This document shows, piece by piece, positions 1 to 6,199 of a DNA stretch of 10,588 nucleotides (position 1 is the first letter of the stretch; each line of letters starts with the position of its first letter). The translations under genes were made by a program, and so were the position numbers. Source of the DNA: Hyphomicrobiales bacterium (lineage in GTDB: Bacteria > Pseudomonadota > Alphaproteobacteria > Rhizobiales > JALURZ01). Under the pieces are notes generated by a model, which did no database searches, was not told the DNA's origin, and saw only the letters and a list, made by a program, of their open reading frames with translations. The stretch is taken from NCBI GenBank assembly GCA_027058735.1, contig JALURZ010000177.1:1-10588 (forward strand). Reading direction: 5' to 3'.

Positions 1-62
1 GCCATCAACGCGGCGGCGCCCGACCGGCGCCAGGCCGGATCGGTCGCCGCCGCGTTGATGGC
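1..62. repeat. Long inverted repeat inside the folP 3' coding region
   Basis: Bases 1-18 are the exact reverse complement of bases 45-62. After one mismatch (19/44) pairing continues at 20-23 with 40-43, so 22 of 23 positions pair around a 16-base loop (24-39). The left arm starts at the window edge, so it may be longer. It lies in coding sequence (AINAAA and AAALMA), where alanine codons favour some self-complementarity. The arm length is still more than I would expect from that alone. It could form a stable mRNA hairpin near the end of folP. No T-run follows, so it is not an intrinsic terminator. Confidence 0.6.
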
Positions 63-165
63 GGTCGCGCGGGGGGCCCAGATCGTGCGGGTTCACGATG
101 TCCGCGAGACCGCCCAGGCGCTGGCGGTGTGGCGGGCGATCAGCGGTGCGGCCGGGCCGGATTAA
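1..165 (+). CDS. folP: Dihydropteroate synthase, C-terminal end (partial)
   Basis: This is the 3' end of a gene that enters from the left edge; frame 1 is open from base 1 to a TAA at 163-165, giving 54 residues. The segment AGSVAAALMAVARGAQIVRVHDV matches in kind the end of the TIM barrel of dihydropteroate synthase (the usual motif is AGT-AA---A---GA-I-RVHDV). The final RVHD segment carries the Arg and His that bind the pterin pyrophosphate in this family. The enzyme condenses p-aminobenzoate with dihydropterin pyrophosphate in cytoplasmic folate synthesis and is the sulfonamide target. The downstream neighbour is glmM, and folP-glmM adjacency is common in Proteobacteria, which supports the call. 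The N-terminal part and catalytic residues lie outside the window. Confidence 0.87.
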   Translation, partial: AINAAAPDRRQAGSVAAALMAVARGAQIVRVHDVRETAQALAVWRAISGAAGPD

Positions 166-180
166 CGCTGGGGCAGCGAT

Positions 181-212
181 TTGACCACTGACCGGCGCGA
201 TTGTTGTATAAT
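181..212 (+). promoter_or_regulatory. Candidate sigma-70 promoter for glmM
   Basis: A perfect TATAAT lies at 207-212 and a TTGACC at 181-186, between the folP stop and glmM. The spacing is not ideal: 20 bases between TTGACC and TATAAT, or 17 if the overlapping TTGTAT at 204-209 is the -10. A perfect -10 hexamer in this GC-rich setting is unlikely to be coding-related because the stretch is intergenic. Transcription would begin near 219 and give a leader of about 95 bases. That leader contains a small hairpin (CCGCAAA at 235-241 with TTTGCGG at 251-257) and two copies of AACCGGCGG (221-229 and 270-278). glmM could also be co-transcribed with folP. Confidence 0.5.
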
Positions 213-312
213 ACGGGGACAACCGGCGGAAAAACCGCAAAATCCGCACATTTGCGGCCCATGGGTTCGAACCGGCGGGTTTTGCAGCACAGGGGTTGAG
301 GGTCTCCACGTC

Positions 313-1659
313 ATGGCACGCAGGTATTTTGGCACGGACGGTATCCGGGGGCTGGCCAACCGCTGGCCGATGACTTCGCAGATCGCGCTCAAGGTCGGCA
401 TGGCGGCGGGCCGGGTGCATACCCGCGGCAATCACCGCCACCGGGTGGTGATCGGCAAGGACACGCGCCTGTCCGGCTATATGATCGAATCGGCGCTGGT
501 GTCGGGTTTTACCGCCGTCGGCATGGATGTTTTTCAGTTCGGCCCCCTGCCGACGCCGGCGGTCGCCATGCTGACCCGCTCGCTGCGCGCCGATCTGGGG
601 GTCATGATTTCGGCATCCCACAATTCGTTTCAGGACAACGGCATCAAGCTGTTCGGGCCTGATGGATACAAGCTGTCCGATGAACAGGAAGCGGAAATCG
701 AATCGTTGATGGACAATGGCCTCGACCATGTGCTCGCCGATTCCGCAAAAGTCGGCCGTGCCACCCGCATCGACGACAGCCAGGCGCGCTATATCGAATT
801 CGCCAAGCGCACCCTGCCGCGCCATCTGCGCCTCGACGGCCTGCGGGTGGTGATCGATTGCGCCCACGGGGCGGCCTACAAGGTTGCGCCGGCGGCCCTG
901 TGGGAGCTGGGCGCGGAGGTGTTTCCGCTTGGCGTCGATCCGGACGGGAAGAACATCAATCTTGAATGCGGCTCGACCGCGCCTGAACGCATGTGCGCCC
1001 GGGTCCGCGAACTGCGCGCCGATATCGGCATCGCCCTTGATGGCGATGCGGACCGGGTGTTGCTGGCCGATGAGAAGGGGCGCCTGATCGACGGCGACCA
1101 GATGCTGGCGCTGATCGCCAGCAACTGGGCGGCGCAGGACCGGCTGACCGGCAATGGCGCGGTGGGCACGATCATGTCCAATCTCGGCCTTGAGCGGTTT
1201 CTCGAAACACGGGGCCTGACGCTGGCGCGCACCCGGGTCGGCGACCGCTATGTGGTCGAGCACATGCGCGCCCACGGGTTCAATCTGGGCGGCGAGCAAT
1301 CCGGCCATATCGTGCTCAGCGATTACGCCACCACCGGCGACGGGCTGATTGCCGCCCTGCAGGTGCTGGGGGTAATGGCGGAGACCCAGAAGGGGGCGGG
1401 CGAAATCTGCGACCTGTTCGACCCGCTGCCGCAGATGCTGAAAAGCGTGCGCTACGAGGGCGGCGAACCGTTGCGCGATGATCTGGTCCGCCGGGCCATC
1501 GCCGAGGGCGAATCCAGGCTGGGCAGCAGGGGCCGTCTCGTCGTGCGTCCGTCGGGCACCGAACCGGTGATCCGGGTGATGGCGGAATGCGACGATGAAA
1601 CGCTGATTGCGGCGGTCGTCGGCGAGGTTGTCTCCGCGCTCAAGAAGGCGGCCGCCTGA
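313..1659 (+). CDS. glmM: Phosphoglucosamine mutase
   Basis: GlmM interconverts glucosamine-6-phosphate and glucosamine-1-phosphate, the cytoplasmic step before UDP-GlcNAc for peptidoglycan and lipid A. The 448-residue product has the usual family length. It starts MARRYFGTDGIRG, the standard N-terminus. Ser102 in ISASHN is the phosphorylated catalytic serine, DGDADR at 243-248 binds Mg2+, GGEQSGH at 326-332 is the sugar-binding loop that carries the glucosamine-type Glu-Ser pair, and RPSGTEP at 412-418 binds the substrate phosphate. The frame stays open upstream to 181, but the family start fixes ATG 313, with a GAGGG about ten bases before it. folP lies 147 bases upstream. The last 20 bases overlap the end of the convergent transporter gene on the other strand. 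Confidence 0.97.
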   Translation: MARRYFGTDGIRGLANRWPMTSQIALKVGMAAGRVHTRGNHRHRVVIGKDTRLSGYMIESALVSGFTAVGMDVFQFGPLPTPAVAMLTRSLRADLGVMISASHNSFQDNGIKLFGPDGYKLSDEQEAEIESLMDNGLDHVLADSAKVGRATRIDDSQARYIEFAKRTLPRHLRLDGLRVVIDCAHGAAYKVAPAALWELGAEVFPLGVDPDGKNINLECGSTAPERMCARVRELRADIGIALDGDADRVLLADEKGRLIDGDQMLALIASNWAAQDRLTGNGAVGTIMSNLGLERFLETRGLTLARTRVGDRYVVEHMRAHGFNLGGEQSGHIVLSDYATTGDGLIAALQVLGVMAETQKGAGEICDLFDPLPQMLKSVRYEGGEPLRDDLVRRAIAEGESRLGSRGRLVVRPSGTEPVIRVMAECDDETLIAAVVGEVVSALKKAAA

Positions 1660-2566
1660 ACCGCACTTCCGCAATGGCAATGCCCGCAAGTATCAGCCCA
1701 AGGCCTGCGACGGTCCGGGCGGGCAGCTCTTCCGACAGCACCAGCGTGCCCAGAATGGCGGCGACGCCGGGAATGAGATAATTGCTCATGGAAACAAAGC
1801 CCGCACCGGCGCTGGCCAGCAGGGCAAAGAGCAGGATCGCGGCCAGCGCGGTGGGGAACAGCCCGAGCGCGATGCTGGATGCGAGCGAGGCGCCCGACAT
1901 GTCCGCCAGGCCATCGGGGCTGGTTATCACGGCTGTGATGAGCGCAATGACCGCGCCCAGCAGGCTCACGCCGGCGGCGAGCTGAAAATGATCGAGCGGG
2001 GGCATTCTTCGCGCCGACACCGAAAACACGGCATACAGCATCGCCGCGCCCAAAACGGCGATCTGTGACCAGAACGCCAGGCCCTGCGCACTGAGCGCCA
2101 GCAGATTTTGCGGCCCCAGCAGCATGATCACCCCGGCGAAGCCGACCACGAATCCGCCCGCCTTGGCCGGGGTCAGGCGTTCGTCGGCCAGGGCGAAATG
2201 GCTCAGCACAATGACCGCGAGCGGGGTCATCGCCATGAGGATGCCGGCGAGACCCGAGGCGATATGCTGGGTGCCCCAGGAGATCAGCCAGAACGGCGCG
2301 GTGTTACCGATCACCGCCAGCCAGGCCAGCCACAGCCACACCCTCGGGTCTGACGGCATTTTCCCGCCGCGCGCATAGAGCAGCGGCACGAGAACGAGGG
2401 CGGCGACGCCCATGCGGAGCGCCACCACCCATTGCGGCGAGATGGTCTCCACAGCGATCTTGTTGACCGCAAACGACGATCCCCACACCGCGACCAGAAC
2501 GCCCAGCGTGACCCAGTCGCGCCAGCCGCGCTCGCCGCGCGCGGAGATCGGCGGACGCGCGCTCAC
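1640..2566 (-). CDS. EamA/DMT-superfamily transporter, ten helices
   Basis: This 308-residue inner-membrane protein has two EamA repeats, at roughly residues 20-150 and 165-300. About ten hydrophobic helices can be read at 18-36, 45-64, 76-96, 103-123, 134-152, 166-184, 195-213, 228-250, 256-278 and 284-301. Family landmarks include WGSSFAVNK in helix 1 and the ending NYLIPGVAAILGTLVLSEE followed by a last helix. Members export amino acids, metabolites or drugs; the substrate cannot be read from sequence. The start is a GTG at 2566 that overlaps the stop of the upstream PLP enzyme in GTGA, so translation is probably coupled and the two products may act on related molecules. The gene converges on glmM with a 20-base overlap, and no terminator hairpin is seen between them. 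Confidence 0.9.
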   Translation of the reverse strand: MSARPPISARGERGWRDWVTLGVLVAVWGSSFAVNKIAVETISPQWVVALRMGVAALVLVPLLYARGGKMPSDPRVWLWLAWLAVIGNTAPFWLISWGTQHIASGLAGILMAMTPLAVIVLSHFALADERLTPAKAGGFVVGFAGVIMLLGPQNLLALSAQGLAFWSQIAVLGAAMLYAVFSVSARRMPPLDHFQLAAGVSLLGAVIALITAVITSPDGLADMSGASLASSIALGLFPTALAAILLFALLASAGAGFVSMSNYLIPGVAAILGTLVLSEELPARTVAGLGLILAGIAIAEVRFRRPPS

Positions 2567-3723
2567 ATTGTCGCCCGCAGGGCAGCGAACAGCCGGTCGA
2601 TATCGCCCTCGTCGTTGAACAGATGCGGGGTGATGCGCACCGAATCACCGCGAACGCTGACATAGACATTGCGCTCCTTGAGATGCTCAATGAGGTTCGC
2701 GGGCACGCCGGAGGCAAACCGCAGTCCGAGAAAATGACTGGCCCGCTCACCGGGGGCAGCCGCCTCAAGGCCGAGGGCCTGTCCGCGCTCCGCGATGCGC
2801 GATGTCACGGCCGCGAGCGTTTCCGCAATATTTTCAACACCCCAGTCTAGGATCTGCCGCAGGGCGGTTTGCGCCATCGGCATCAACTGGAAATTCGAGC
2901 GCTCGCCCATATCGAAGCGCCGCGCGCCGCGCACCATCTCATCCTGGTAATCGACCAGCCGGGCGAAGTCCTCTGATCCCGTCCGCACAATCCAGCCCTG
3001 CTCCAGGGGTTCGCCATTGTGGTGTTTTGGCGCGGCGTAGACAAACCCCAGCGAATAAGGGCCCAACAGCCACTTGTAGCAGGCGCAGATCACGAAATCG
3101 GGCTGGATTGCGGCCACATCGAAGGGCATGGCGCCGCCGGACTGGGTGATATCCAGAACGAGTGCCGCGCCGGCGTGGCGCGCCGCCTTGCCGACCGCCT
3201 CCGGATCGACCAGCGTCCCGTCGGTCCAGTGACAATGGGGCAGGGCGACGACGGCGGTCTGGTCGCCAATGGCGGCGATGATCGCGTCGCTCCAGTTGCA
3301 CCCCTGATTGCCTTTTGAGCCGGCCTCTTCGCGCATGATCGTGCGTATCCGTGCGCCGTTATCCGTCGCGATCTTGCGCCAGATATAGACGTTCGAGGGG
3401 AACTGGTCCTCAAGGACAATAATTTCCTGGTTTGCGCGAACCGGAATGTTCCGCGCCGCCACCGCCAGTCCGTAGGACACAGACGGCACGATGGCGATAT
3501 CGTCGGCGCCAGCCCCGATCAGCGTGGCAAACAGCGCGCGCGTGCTCTCCGAGCCGGTGAAGAAGTCCGCCGGCGTGGTCAGCCACGGCGTCGTTTTTTT
3601 GCGCACGGCCGTAAAGCCCGCATCGCGAACCGCATTCATGAGTGGCGACATATACGCGCAGTTCAGATACGCGACCTCTTCTGGAATGTCGAACAGATGG
3701 CGCTGGCTTGGCAATGCGGTCAT
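2563..3723 (-). CDS. Class V-fold PLP-dependent aminotransferase-like enzyme (kynureninase / isopenicillin-N-epimerase-like)
   Basis: This 386-residue cytoplasmic enzyme belongs to fold type I, class V. Landmarks are VPSVSYGLAVAAR near 79-91 (cofactor phosphate loop), LPHCHWTDGTLVD at 161-173, Asp191 in DITQSGG (pyridine nitrogen), and Lys217 in CYKWLLGP, the expected Schiff-base lysine. It ends with an RGDSVRITPHLFND pattern typical of the epimerase/kynureninase-like branch. The catalytic cysteine loop of cysteine desulfurases is not seen near the C-terminus, so NifS/SufS activity is unlikely. The substrate is unknown. The frame is open upstream to an ATG at 3846, but those 41 residues are low in conserved character, and MTALPSQRHLFDIPEEVAYLNCA at 3723 looks like the family start; its Shine-Dalgarno is weak. 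It is coupled to the downstream transporter by a four-base overlap. Confidence 0.87.
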   Translation of the reverse strand: MTALPSQRHLFDIPEEVAYLNCAYMSPLMNAVRDAGFTAVRKKTTPWLTTPADFFTGSESTRALFATLIGAGADDIAIVPSVSYGLAVAARNIPVRANQEIIVLEDQFPSNVYIWRKIATDNGARIRTIMREEAGSKGNQGCNWSDAIIAAIGDQTAVVALPHCHWTDGTLVDPEAVGKAARHAGAALVLDITQSGGAMPFDVAAIQPDFVICACYKWLLGPYSLGFVYAAPKHHNGEPLEQGWIVRTGSEDFARLVDYQDEMVRGARRFDMGERSNFQLMPMAQTALRQILDWGVENIAETLAAVTSRIAERGQALGLEAAAPGERASHFLGLRFASGVPANLIEHLKERNVYVSVRGDSVRITPHLFNDEGDIDRLFAALRATM

Positions 3724-3833
3724 GAGAAAAATTCCGGTCCGCTGAGCGCTGCAATGTGCGCCAAATGCAGGGGCGCGGTAAAGCGGCAAATTGATGGCGC
3801 ATCGGCCGCGGCCAGGGTCCGGCTCCGGAACGG

Positions 3834-3871
3834 ATGCCAAATTCATGATTAACAGAATATGAATTCGGCAT
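3834..3871. repeat. 13-bp-arm inverted repeat in the divergent control region
   Basis: Bases 3834-3846 pair with 3859-3871 at 12 of 13 positions around a 12-base centre (3847-3858). The one mismatch is A-C if transcribed rightward, but becomes a G-U pair in a leftward transcript, so a leftward RNA could form all 13 pairs. It lies 111-148 bases upstream of the PLP enzyme's chosen start. It could be an operator for a dimeric regulator or a hairpin in that gene's leader. No U-run follows on either strand. Confidence 0.6.
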
Positions 3872-3891
3872 AAGGTAATATTTAACGATGT

Positions 3892-3921
3892 TTAACATTT
3901 GTAAATATCCCGATGTATAGG
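3892..3921 (+). promoter_or_regulatory. Possible promoter for the outer-membrane protein gene
   Basis: TTAACA (3892-3897) and TATAGG (3916-3921) are spaced by 18 bases in an AT-rich stretch. The -35 region sits inside a direct repeat of TTTAAC (3881-3886 and 3891-3896) and a small palindrome ATGTTTAACAT (3888-3898), which may bind a regulator. Hexamer matches are moderate, so this is tentative. Confidence 0.3.
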
Positions 3922-3933
3922 GCGTGTTTTAGC

Positions 3934-3948
3934 TTAATCAGTTTTTAA
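3934..3948. promoter_or_regulatory. CtrA-type binding site (TTAA-N7-TTAA)
   Basis: TTAA at 3934-3937 and TTAA at 3945-3948 are separated by exactly seven bases, which is the full consensus for the alphaproteobacterial cell-cycle regulator CtrA. A second pair nearby (3882-3885 and 3892-3895) has a spacing of six. The box is about 190 bases before the outer-membrane protein start and about 210 before the divergent PLP enzyme start, so the target is uncertain. TTAA is easier to find by chance here because this stretch is AT-rich. Confidence 0.5.
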
Positions 3949-4034
3949 GGTGTTTGGTTAATAACTGAGAAGGGTTGAAAGTCCGCGGTGGCGCACAGTG
4001 AGTTTGCCGGGATTTTATCGCCGTCAGACCCGGT

Positions 4035-4064
4035 CTCGCCGCCCGCACGCCAGGCGGGCGGGAG
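4035..4064 (+). promoter_or_regulatory. Stable GC hairpin in the 5' UTR of the outer-membrane protein gene
   Basis: CCGCCCGC (4039-4046) pairs perfectly with GCGGGCGG (4054-4061) around a 7-base loop. With G4038 bulged, CTC (4035-4037) pairs with GAG (4062-4064), giving an 11-pair stem. There is no following T-run, so it is not an intrinsic terminator. It lies 77 bases before the start codon and would be in the leader if transcription begins near 3928. mRNA stabilisation or a regulatory role is inference. Confidence 0.5.
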
Positions 4065-4140
4065 CGAAGACAAGGGGCTGACCGTGAGGACAGACAATGC
4101 GGTTCTTGTGAGGGAACCATTTGGATACGGAGTGCCAAGA

Positions 4141-4809
4141 ATGAGTACGCGTTCAAGGACTACGACAGTCACCGCATCGATTTTGATATTGAGCCTGACG
4201 CCGGTGCTGGCCGCCGAGCTCCCCCCTCCGCCGCCACCGCCGCCGGCCGCCGAAGAACACACCTGCTTTTATCTGCGTGGCGACATCGGCGTGGGCACGC
4301 CTGAAGAGCCGACGATCACCAAGGGCGGCACGCAGCCCACGAACCCGGAAATTGAGGACAATCTTCTGGTCGAAGTCGGGGCGGGCTGTCAGGTCAACCG
4401 CTATGTGCGCGCCGATGTCACCCTCGGCTATCGCGACGCCGCCGACATGAGCGAGGATTTCAACGATCTTGACGGCGAACTGAGGAGCTATACCGCGCTC
4501 GCCAATGTCTATGTCGATCTCGCCTATTGGGGCGCCGTGGTGCCCTATATCGGCGCCGGCATCGGCGTTGCCTATAACGACCTCAACAACGTGACCCTTC
4601 CCGCGGGGAACAACGACGCCGGCAAGACGGCGTTCGCCTGGGCGTTCTATGCGGGTGCGAGCTTCAGGCTGACCCCGAATTTCGTCATCGACGCCGGATA
4701 CCGGTTCATTGACCTTGGCAGCGCCAAGAGCGGCGGCGCCGCATACAAGATGACGGATCTGGAATCCCATGACTTCCGGATTGGCGTACGCTGGTATTTC
4801 GGTAGCTAG
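4141..4809 (+). CDS. Outer-membrane beta-barrel protein (OmpA/Omp25-like small barrel)
   Basis: The 222-residue precursor has a Sec signal peptide (basic MSTRSR, hydrophobic 10-23, cleavage likely after Ala24 or Ala25). A run of eight prolines (28-35) follows, then about 180 residues of alternating polar and aromatic strands such as FYLRGDIGV, YVRADVTLGY, VVPYIGAGIGVAY, FAWAFYAGASF, FVIDAGYRF and FRIGVRWYF, typical of an eight-stranded barrel (OMP_b-brl type). Cys42 and Cys83 could form a disulfide. The last strand ends WYFGS rather than with a terminal Phe. The start is ATG 4141, where the signal peptide begins and GGAG lies eight bases upstream; the frame is open back to 3988 but has no signal there. 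It is likely a structural surface protein; a specific function cannot be assigned. A terminator follows. Confidence 0.87.
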   Translation: MSTRSRTTTVTASILILSLTPVLAAELPPPPPPPPAAEEHTCFYLRGDIGVGTPEEPTITKGGTQPTNPEIEDNLLVEVGAGCQVNRYVRADVTLGYRDAADMSEDFNDLDGELRSYTALANVYVDLAYWGAVVPYIGAGIGVAYNDLNNVTLPAGNNDAGKTAFAWAFYAGASFRLTPNFVIDAGYRFIDLGSAKSGGAAYKMTDLESHDFRIGVRWYFGS

Positions 4810-4840
4810 ACCGCCGGCACCAGTCGATCCGCAAACTGGA

Positions 4841-4870
4841 AAGGCCCCGGACAGTGTCCGGGGCCTTTTT
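4841..4870 (+). terminator. Rho-independent terminator after the outer-membrane protein gene
   Basis: GGCCCCGGAC (4843-4852) pairs perfectly with GTCCGGGGCC (4856-4865) around a three-base loop, extended by A-T pairs at the base and followed by five T (4866-4870). It lies 31 bases after the barrel stop and before the serC promoter, and so separates the two units. Confidence 0.95.
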
Positions 4871-4899
4871 CCTGCCTGCCTGCCGGGGCCGGCATTTTC

Positions 4900-4928
4900 T
4901 TGACAACCCCGCGCCGCTCAAATACATC
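4900..4928 (+). promoter_or_regulatory. Promoter of the serC-serA operon
   Basis: A perfect TTGACA at 4900-4905 is followed after 17 bases by TACATC at 4923-4928, a moderate -10. Transcription would start near 4935, just upstream of the serC leader hairpins and about 50 bases before the serC start codon. It sits directly downstream of a terminator and upstream of serC, as expected for an independent operon. Confidence 0.65.
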
Positions 4929-4984
4929 CCGCGGCGGGACACCTCTCCCCAACGAGAGGCTTCTATCTGCAAGGGTAGGTACAG
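4928..4984 (+). promoter_or_regulatory. serC leader RNA (cis-regulatory structure before serC)
   Basis: Two hairpins lead into the start codon. CCUCUC (4942-4947) pairs with GAGAGG (4954-4959) around CCCAAC. Next, CUAUC (4963-4967) can pair with GGUAG (4974-4978), covering the AAGGGUAGG ribosome binding site; an alternative is AUCUG (4965-4969) with CAGAU (4982-4986), which would enclose the binding site and reach the start codon. A short GC stem at 4928-4938 lies upstream but may be cut by the transcription start near 4935. Position, class of organism and a final stem over the ribosome binding site fit the known alphaproteobacterial serC leader (Rfam serC), a putative control element of serC-serA with no proven ligand. 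I assign it from memory of that description, not from a covariance search. Confidence 0.65.
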
Positions 4985-6154
4985 ATGCAACACATCGCCA
5001 TGCCGGGCGTGCGTCCGGCGTCTCCTCTGTTTTCGTCCGGTCCGACCGCCAAACGGCCCGGATGGTCTCTGGAAAACCTCAAAAATGCGCCGCTCGGCCG
5101 TTCGCACCGCTCCGCGGCGGGCAGGGCCAGGCTCAAACGCGCGATTGATCTCACCGGGGAAATCCTGGGAATTCCCGAAGATTACAGGATCGCCATCGTG
5201 CCCGCATCCGACACCGGCGCCATTGAAATGGCGCTGTGGTCGATGCTTGGGCCCCGCGGCGTCGAGGTGCTGGCCTGGGAGGCCTTCGGCAAGGACTGGA
5301 TTGCCGATATCGTCGATCAACTGAAGCTTTCCGGCGTCACCGTCAAGAACCCGGATTATGGCATTCTGCCCGATCTCGCCTCTGTCGATTTCGACAATGA
5401 TGTCGTGTTCACCTGGAACGGCACGGCGGCCGGCGTGCGGGTGCCCGACGGGGACTGGATCGCGGCGGAGCGCAAGGGGCTGACGATCTGCGATGCGACC
5501 TCGGCCGTCTTCGCCCAGCCGCTTGACTGGGACAAGCTCGATGTTGCGACCTTTTCCTGGCAGAAGGTGCTGGGCGGGGAGGCGGCGCACGGCATGCTGA
5601 TCGTGTCGCCGCGCGCGGTCCAACGGCTGGAGAGCTATTCGCCGCCCTGGCCGCTGCCCAAGATTTTCCGCATGACCGCGAACGGCAAGCTCATGGATGG
5701 TATCTTCGCCGGCGCCACCATCAACACCCCTTCCATGTTGTGCGTGGAGGATTATCTCGATGCCCTGGGCTGGGTGCGCGACAATGGCGGACTGGCGGCC
5801 ATGCACGCGCGCGCCGATGCCAATGCGCAAACCGTGTGGGACTGGATCGATCGGACCGCCTGGGTGACGAACCTGGCGGCCGATCCGGCCACCCGCTCCA
5901 ATACCGGGGTATGCATGCGGTTGTCCGACCAGGCGCTGGATGAACTCGGCGAGGATGCGGCAAAGGCATTGCCCGGGCGGATCGTGACCCTGCTGGAGGG
6001 CGAGGGGGTCGCCTTTGATTTCGGCGCCTATCGCGACGCCCCGCCGGGTCTGCGGATCTGGACCGGCGGCATGGTGGAGCGTTCCGACCTGGTTGCGCTG
6101 CTGGCCTGGATCGACTGGGCCTACGCTCAGGTCTCCGGCGAGCTGGCCGCCTGA
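4985..6154 (+). CDS. serC: Phosphoserine aminotransferase (alphaproteobacterial type)
   Basis: SerC makes 3-phosphoserine from 3-phosphohydroxypyruvate and glutamate, the second step of serine synthesis, in the cytoplasm. The 389-residue length and N-terminal RPASPLFSSGPTAKRPGWSLENLKNAPLGRSHRS fit the longer SerC subgroup found in alphaproteobacteria and methanosarcinas, rather than the shorter E. coli type. PASDTGA at 73-79 binds the PLP phosphate, Asp170 in CDATSA contacts the pyridine nitrogen, and Lys194 in SWQKVLGGE is the Schiff-base lysine. SHRS at 40-43 lies in the substrate phosphate region. ATG 4985 has AAGGG nine bases upstream; ATG 5000 is a weaker alternative. serA follows after 45 bases, and the pair is probably one operon under the leader RNA upstream. 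Confidence 0.95.
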   Translation: MQHIAMPGVRPASPLFSSGPTAKRPGWSLENLKNAPLGRSHRSAAGRARLKRAIDLTGEILGIPEDYRIAIVPASDTGAIEMALWSMLGPRGVEVLAWEAFGKDWIADIVDQLKLSGVTVKNPDYGILPDLASVDFDNDVVFTWNGTAAGVRVPDGDWIAAERKGLTICDATSAVFAQPLDWDKLDVATFSWQKVLGGEAAHGMLIVSPRAVQRLESYSPPWPLPKIFRMTANGKLMDGIFAGATINTPSMLCVEDYLDALGWVRDNGGLAAMHARADANAQTVWDWIDRTAWVTNLAADPATRSNTGVCMRLSDQALDELGEDAAKALPGRIVTLLEGEGVAFDFGAYRDAPPGLRIWTGGMVERSDLVALLAWIDWAYAQVSGELAA

Positions 6155-6187
6155 TCACAGGCAATGCTTCGCGAGCACATGCAAAAC

Positions 6188-6194
6188 AAGGAGG
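6188..6194 (+). promoter_or_regulatory. Strong Shine-Dalgarno that fixes the serA start
   Basis: AAGGAGG at 6188-6194 ends five bases before ATG 6200. This selects 6200 over the in-frame ATG at 6164, whose extra residues have no counterpart in the family. Confidence 0.85.
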
Positions 6195-6199
6195 CGTCC

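Noticed and set aside
264..273. GGTTCGAACC, resembling the T-arm of a tRNA
   Set aside because: There is no acceptor stem, anticodon arm or D-arm around it; it is only a 10-base palindrome in the glmM leader.
181..312. In-frame upstream extension of glmM
   Set aside because: The extra 44 residues lack family similarity and overlap the promoter-like TATAAT; the standard N-terminus begins at ATG 313.
3724..3846. In-frame N-terminal extension of the PLP enzyme to ATG 3846
   Set aside because: The 41 added residues show no signal peptide or family motif, and that ATG lies in the arm of the inverted repeat.
3988..4140. In-frame extension of the outer-membrane protein
   Set aside because: It would bury the signal peptide in the interior; ATG 4141 has a good ribosome binding site and begins the signal sequence.
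4215..4250. Proline-rich codon run as a simple repeat
   Set aside because: It encodes eight prolines just after the signal peptide, a common linker in outer-membrane proteins of alphaproteobacteria, with mixed codons.
4706..5830. Long open frame on the minus strand across the terminator and serC
   Set aside because: It runs through a clear terminator, promoter and the 5' half of serC, and its Arg/Gly/His-rich translation looks like a shadow.
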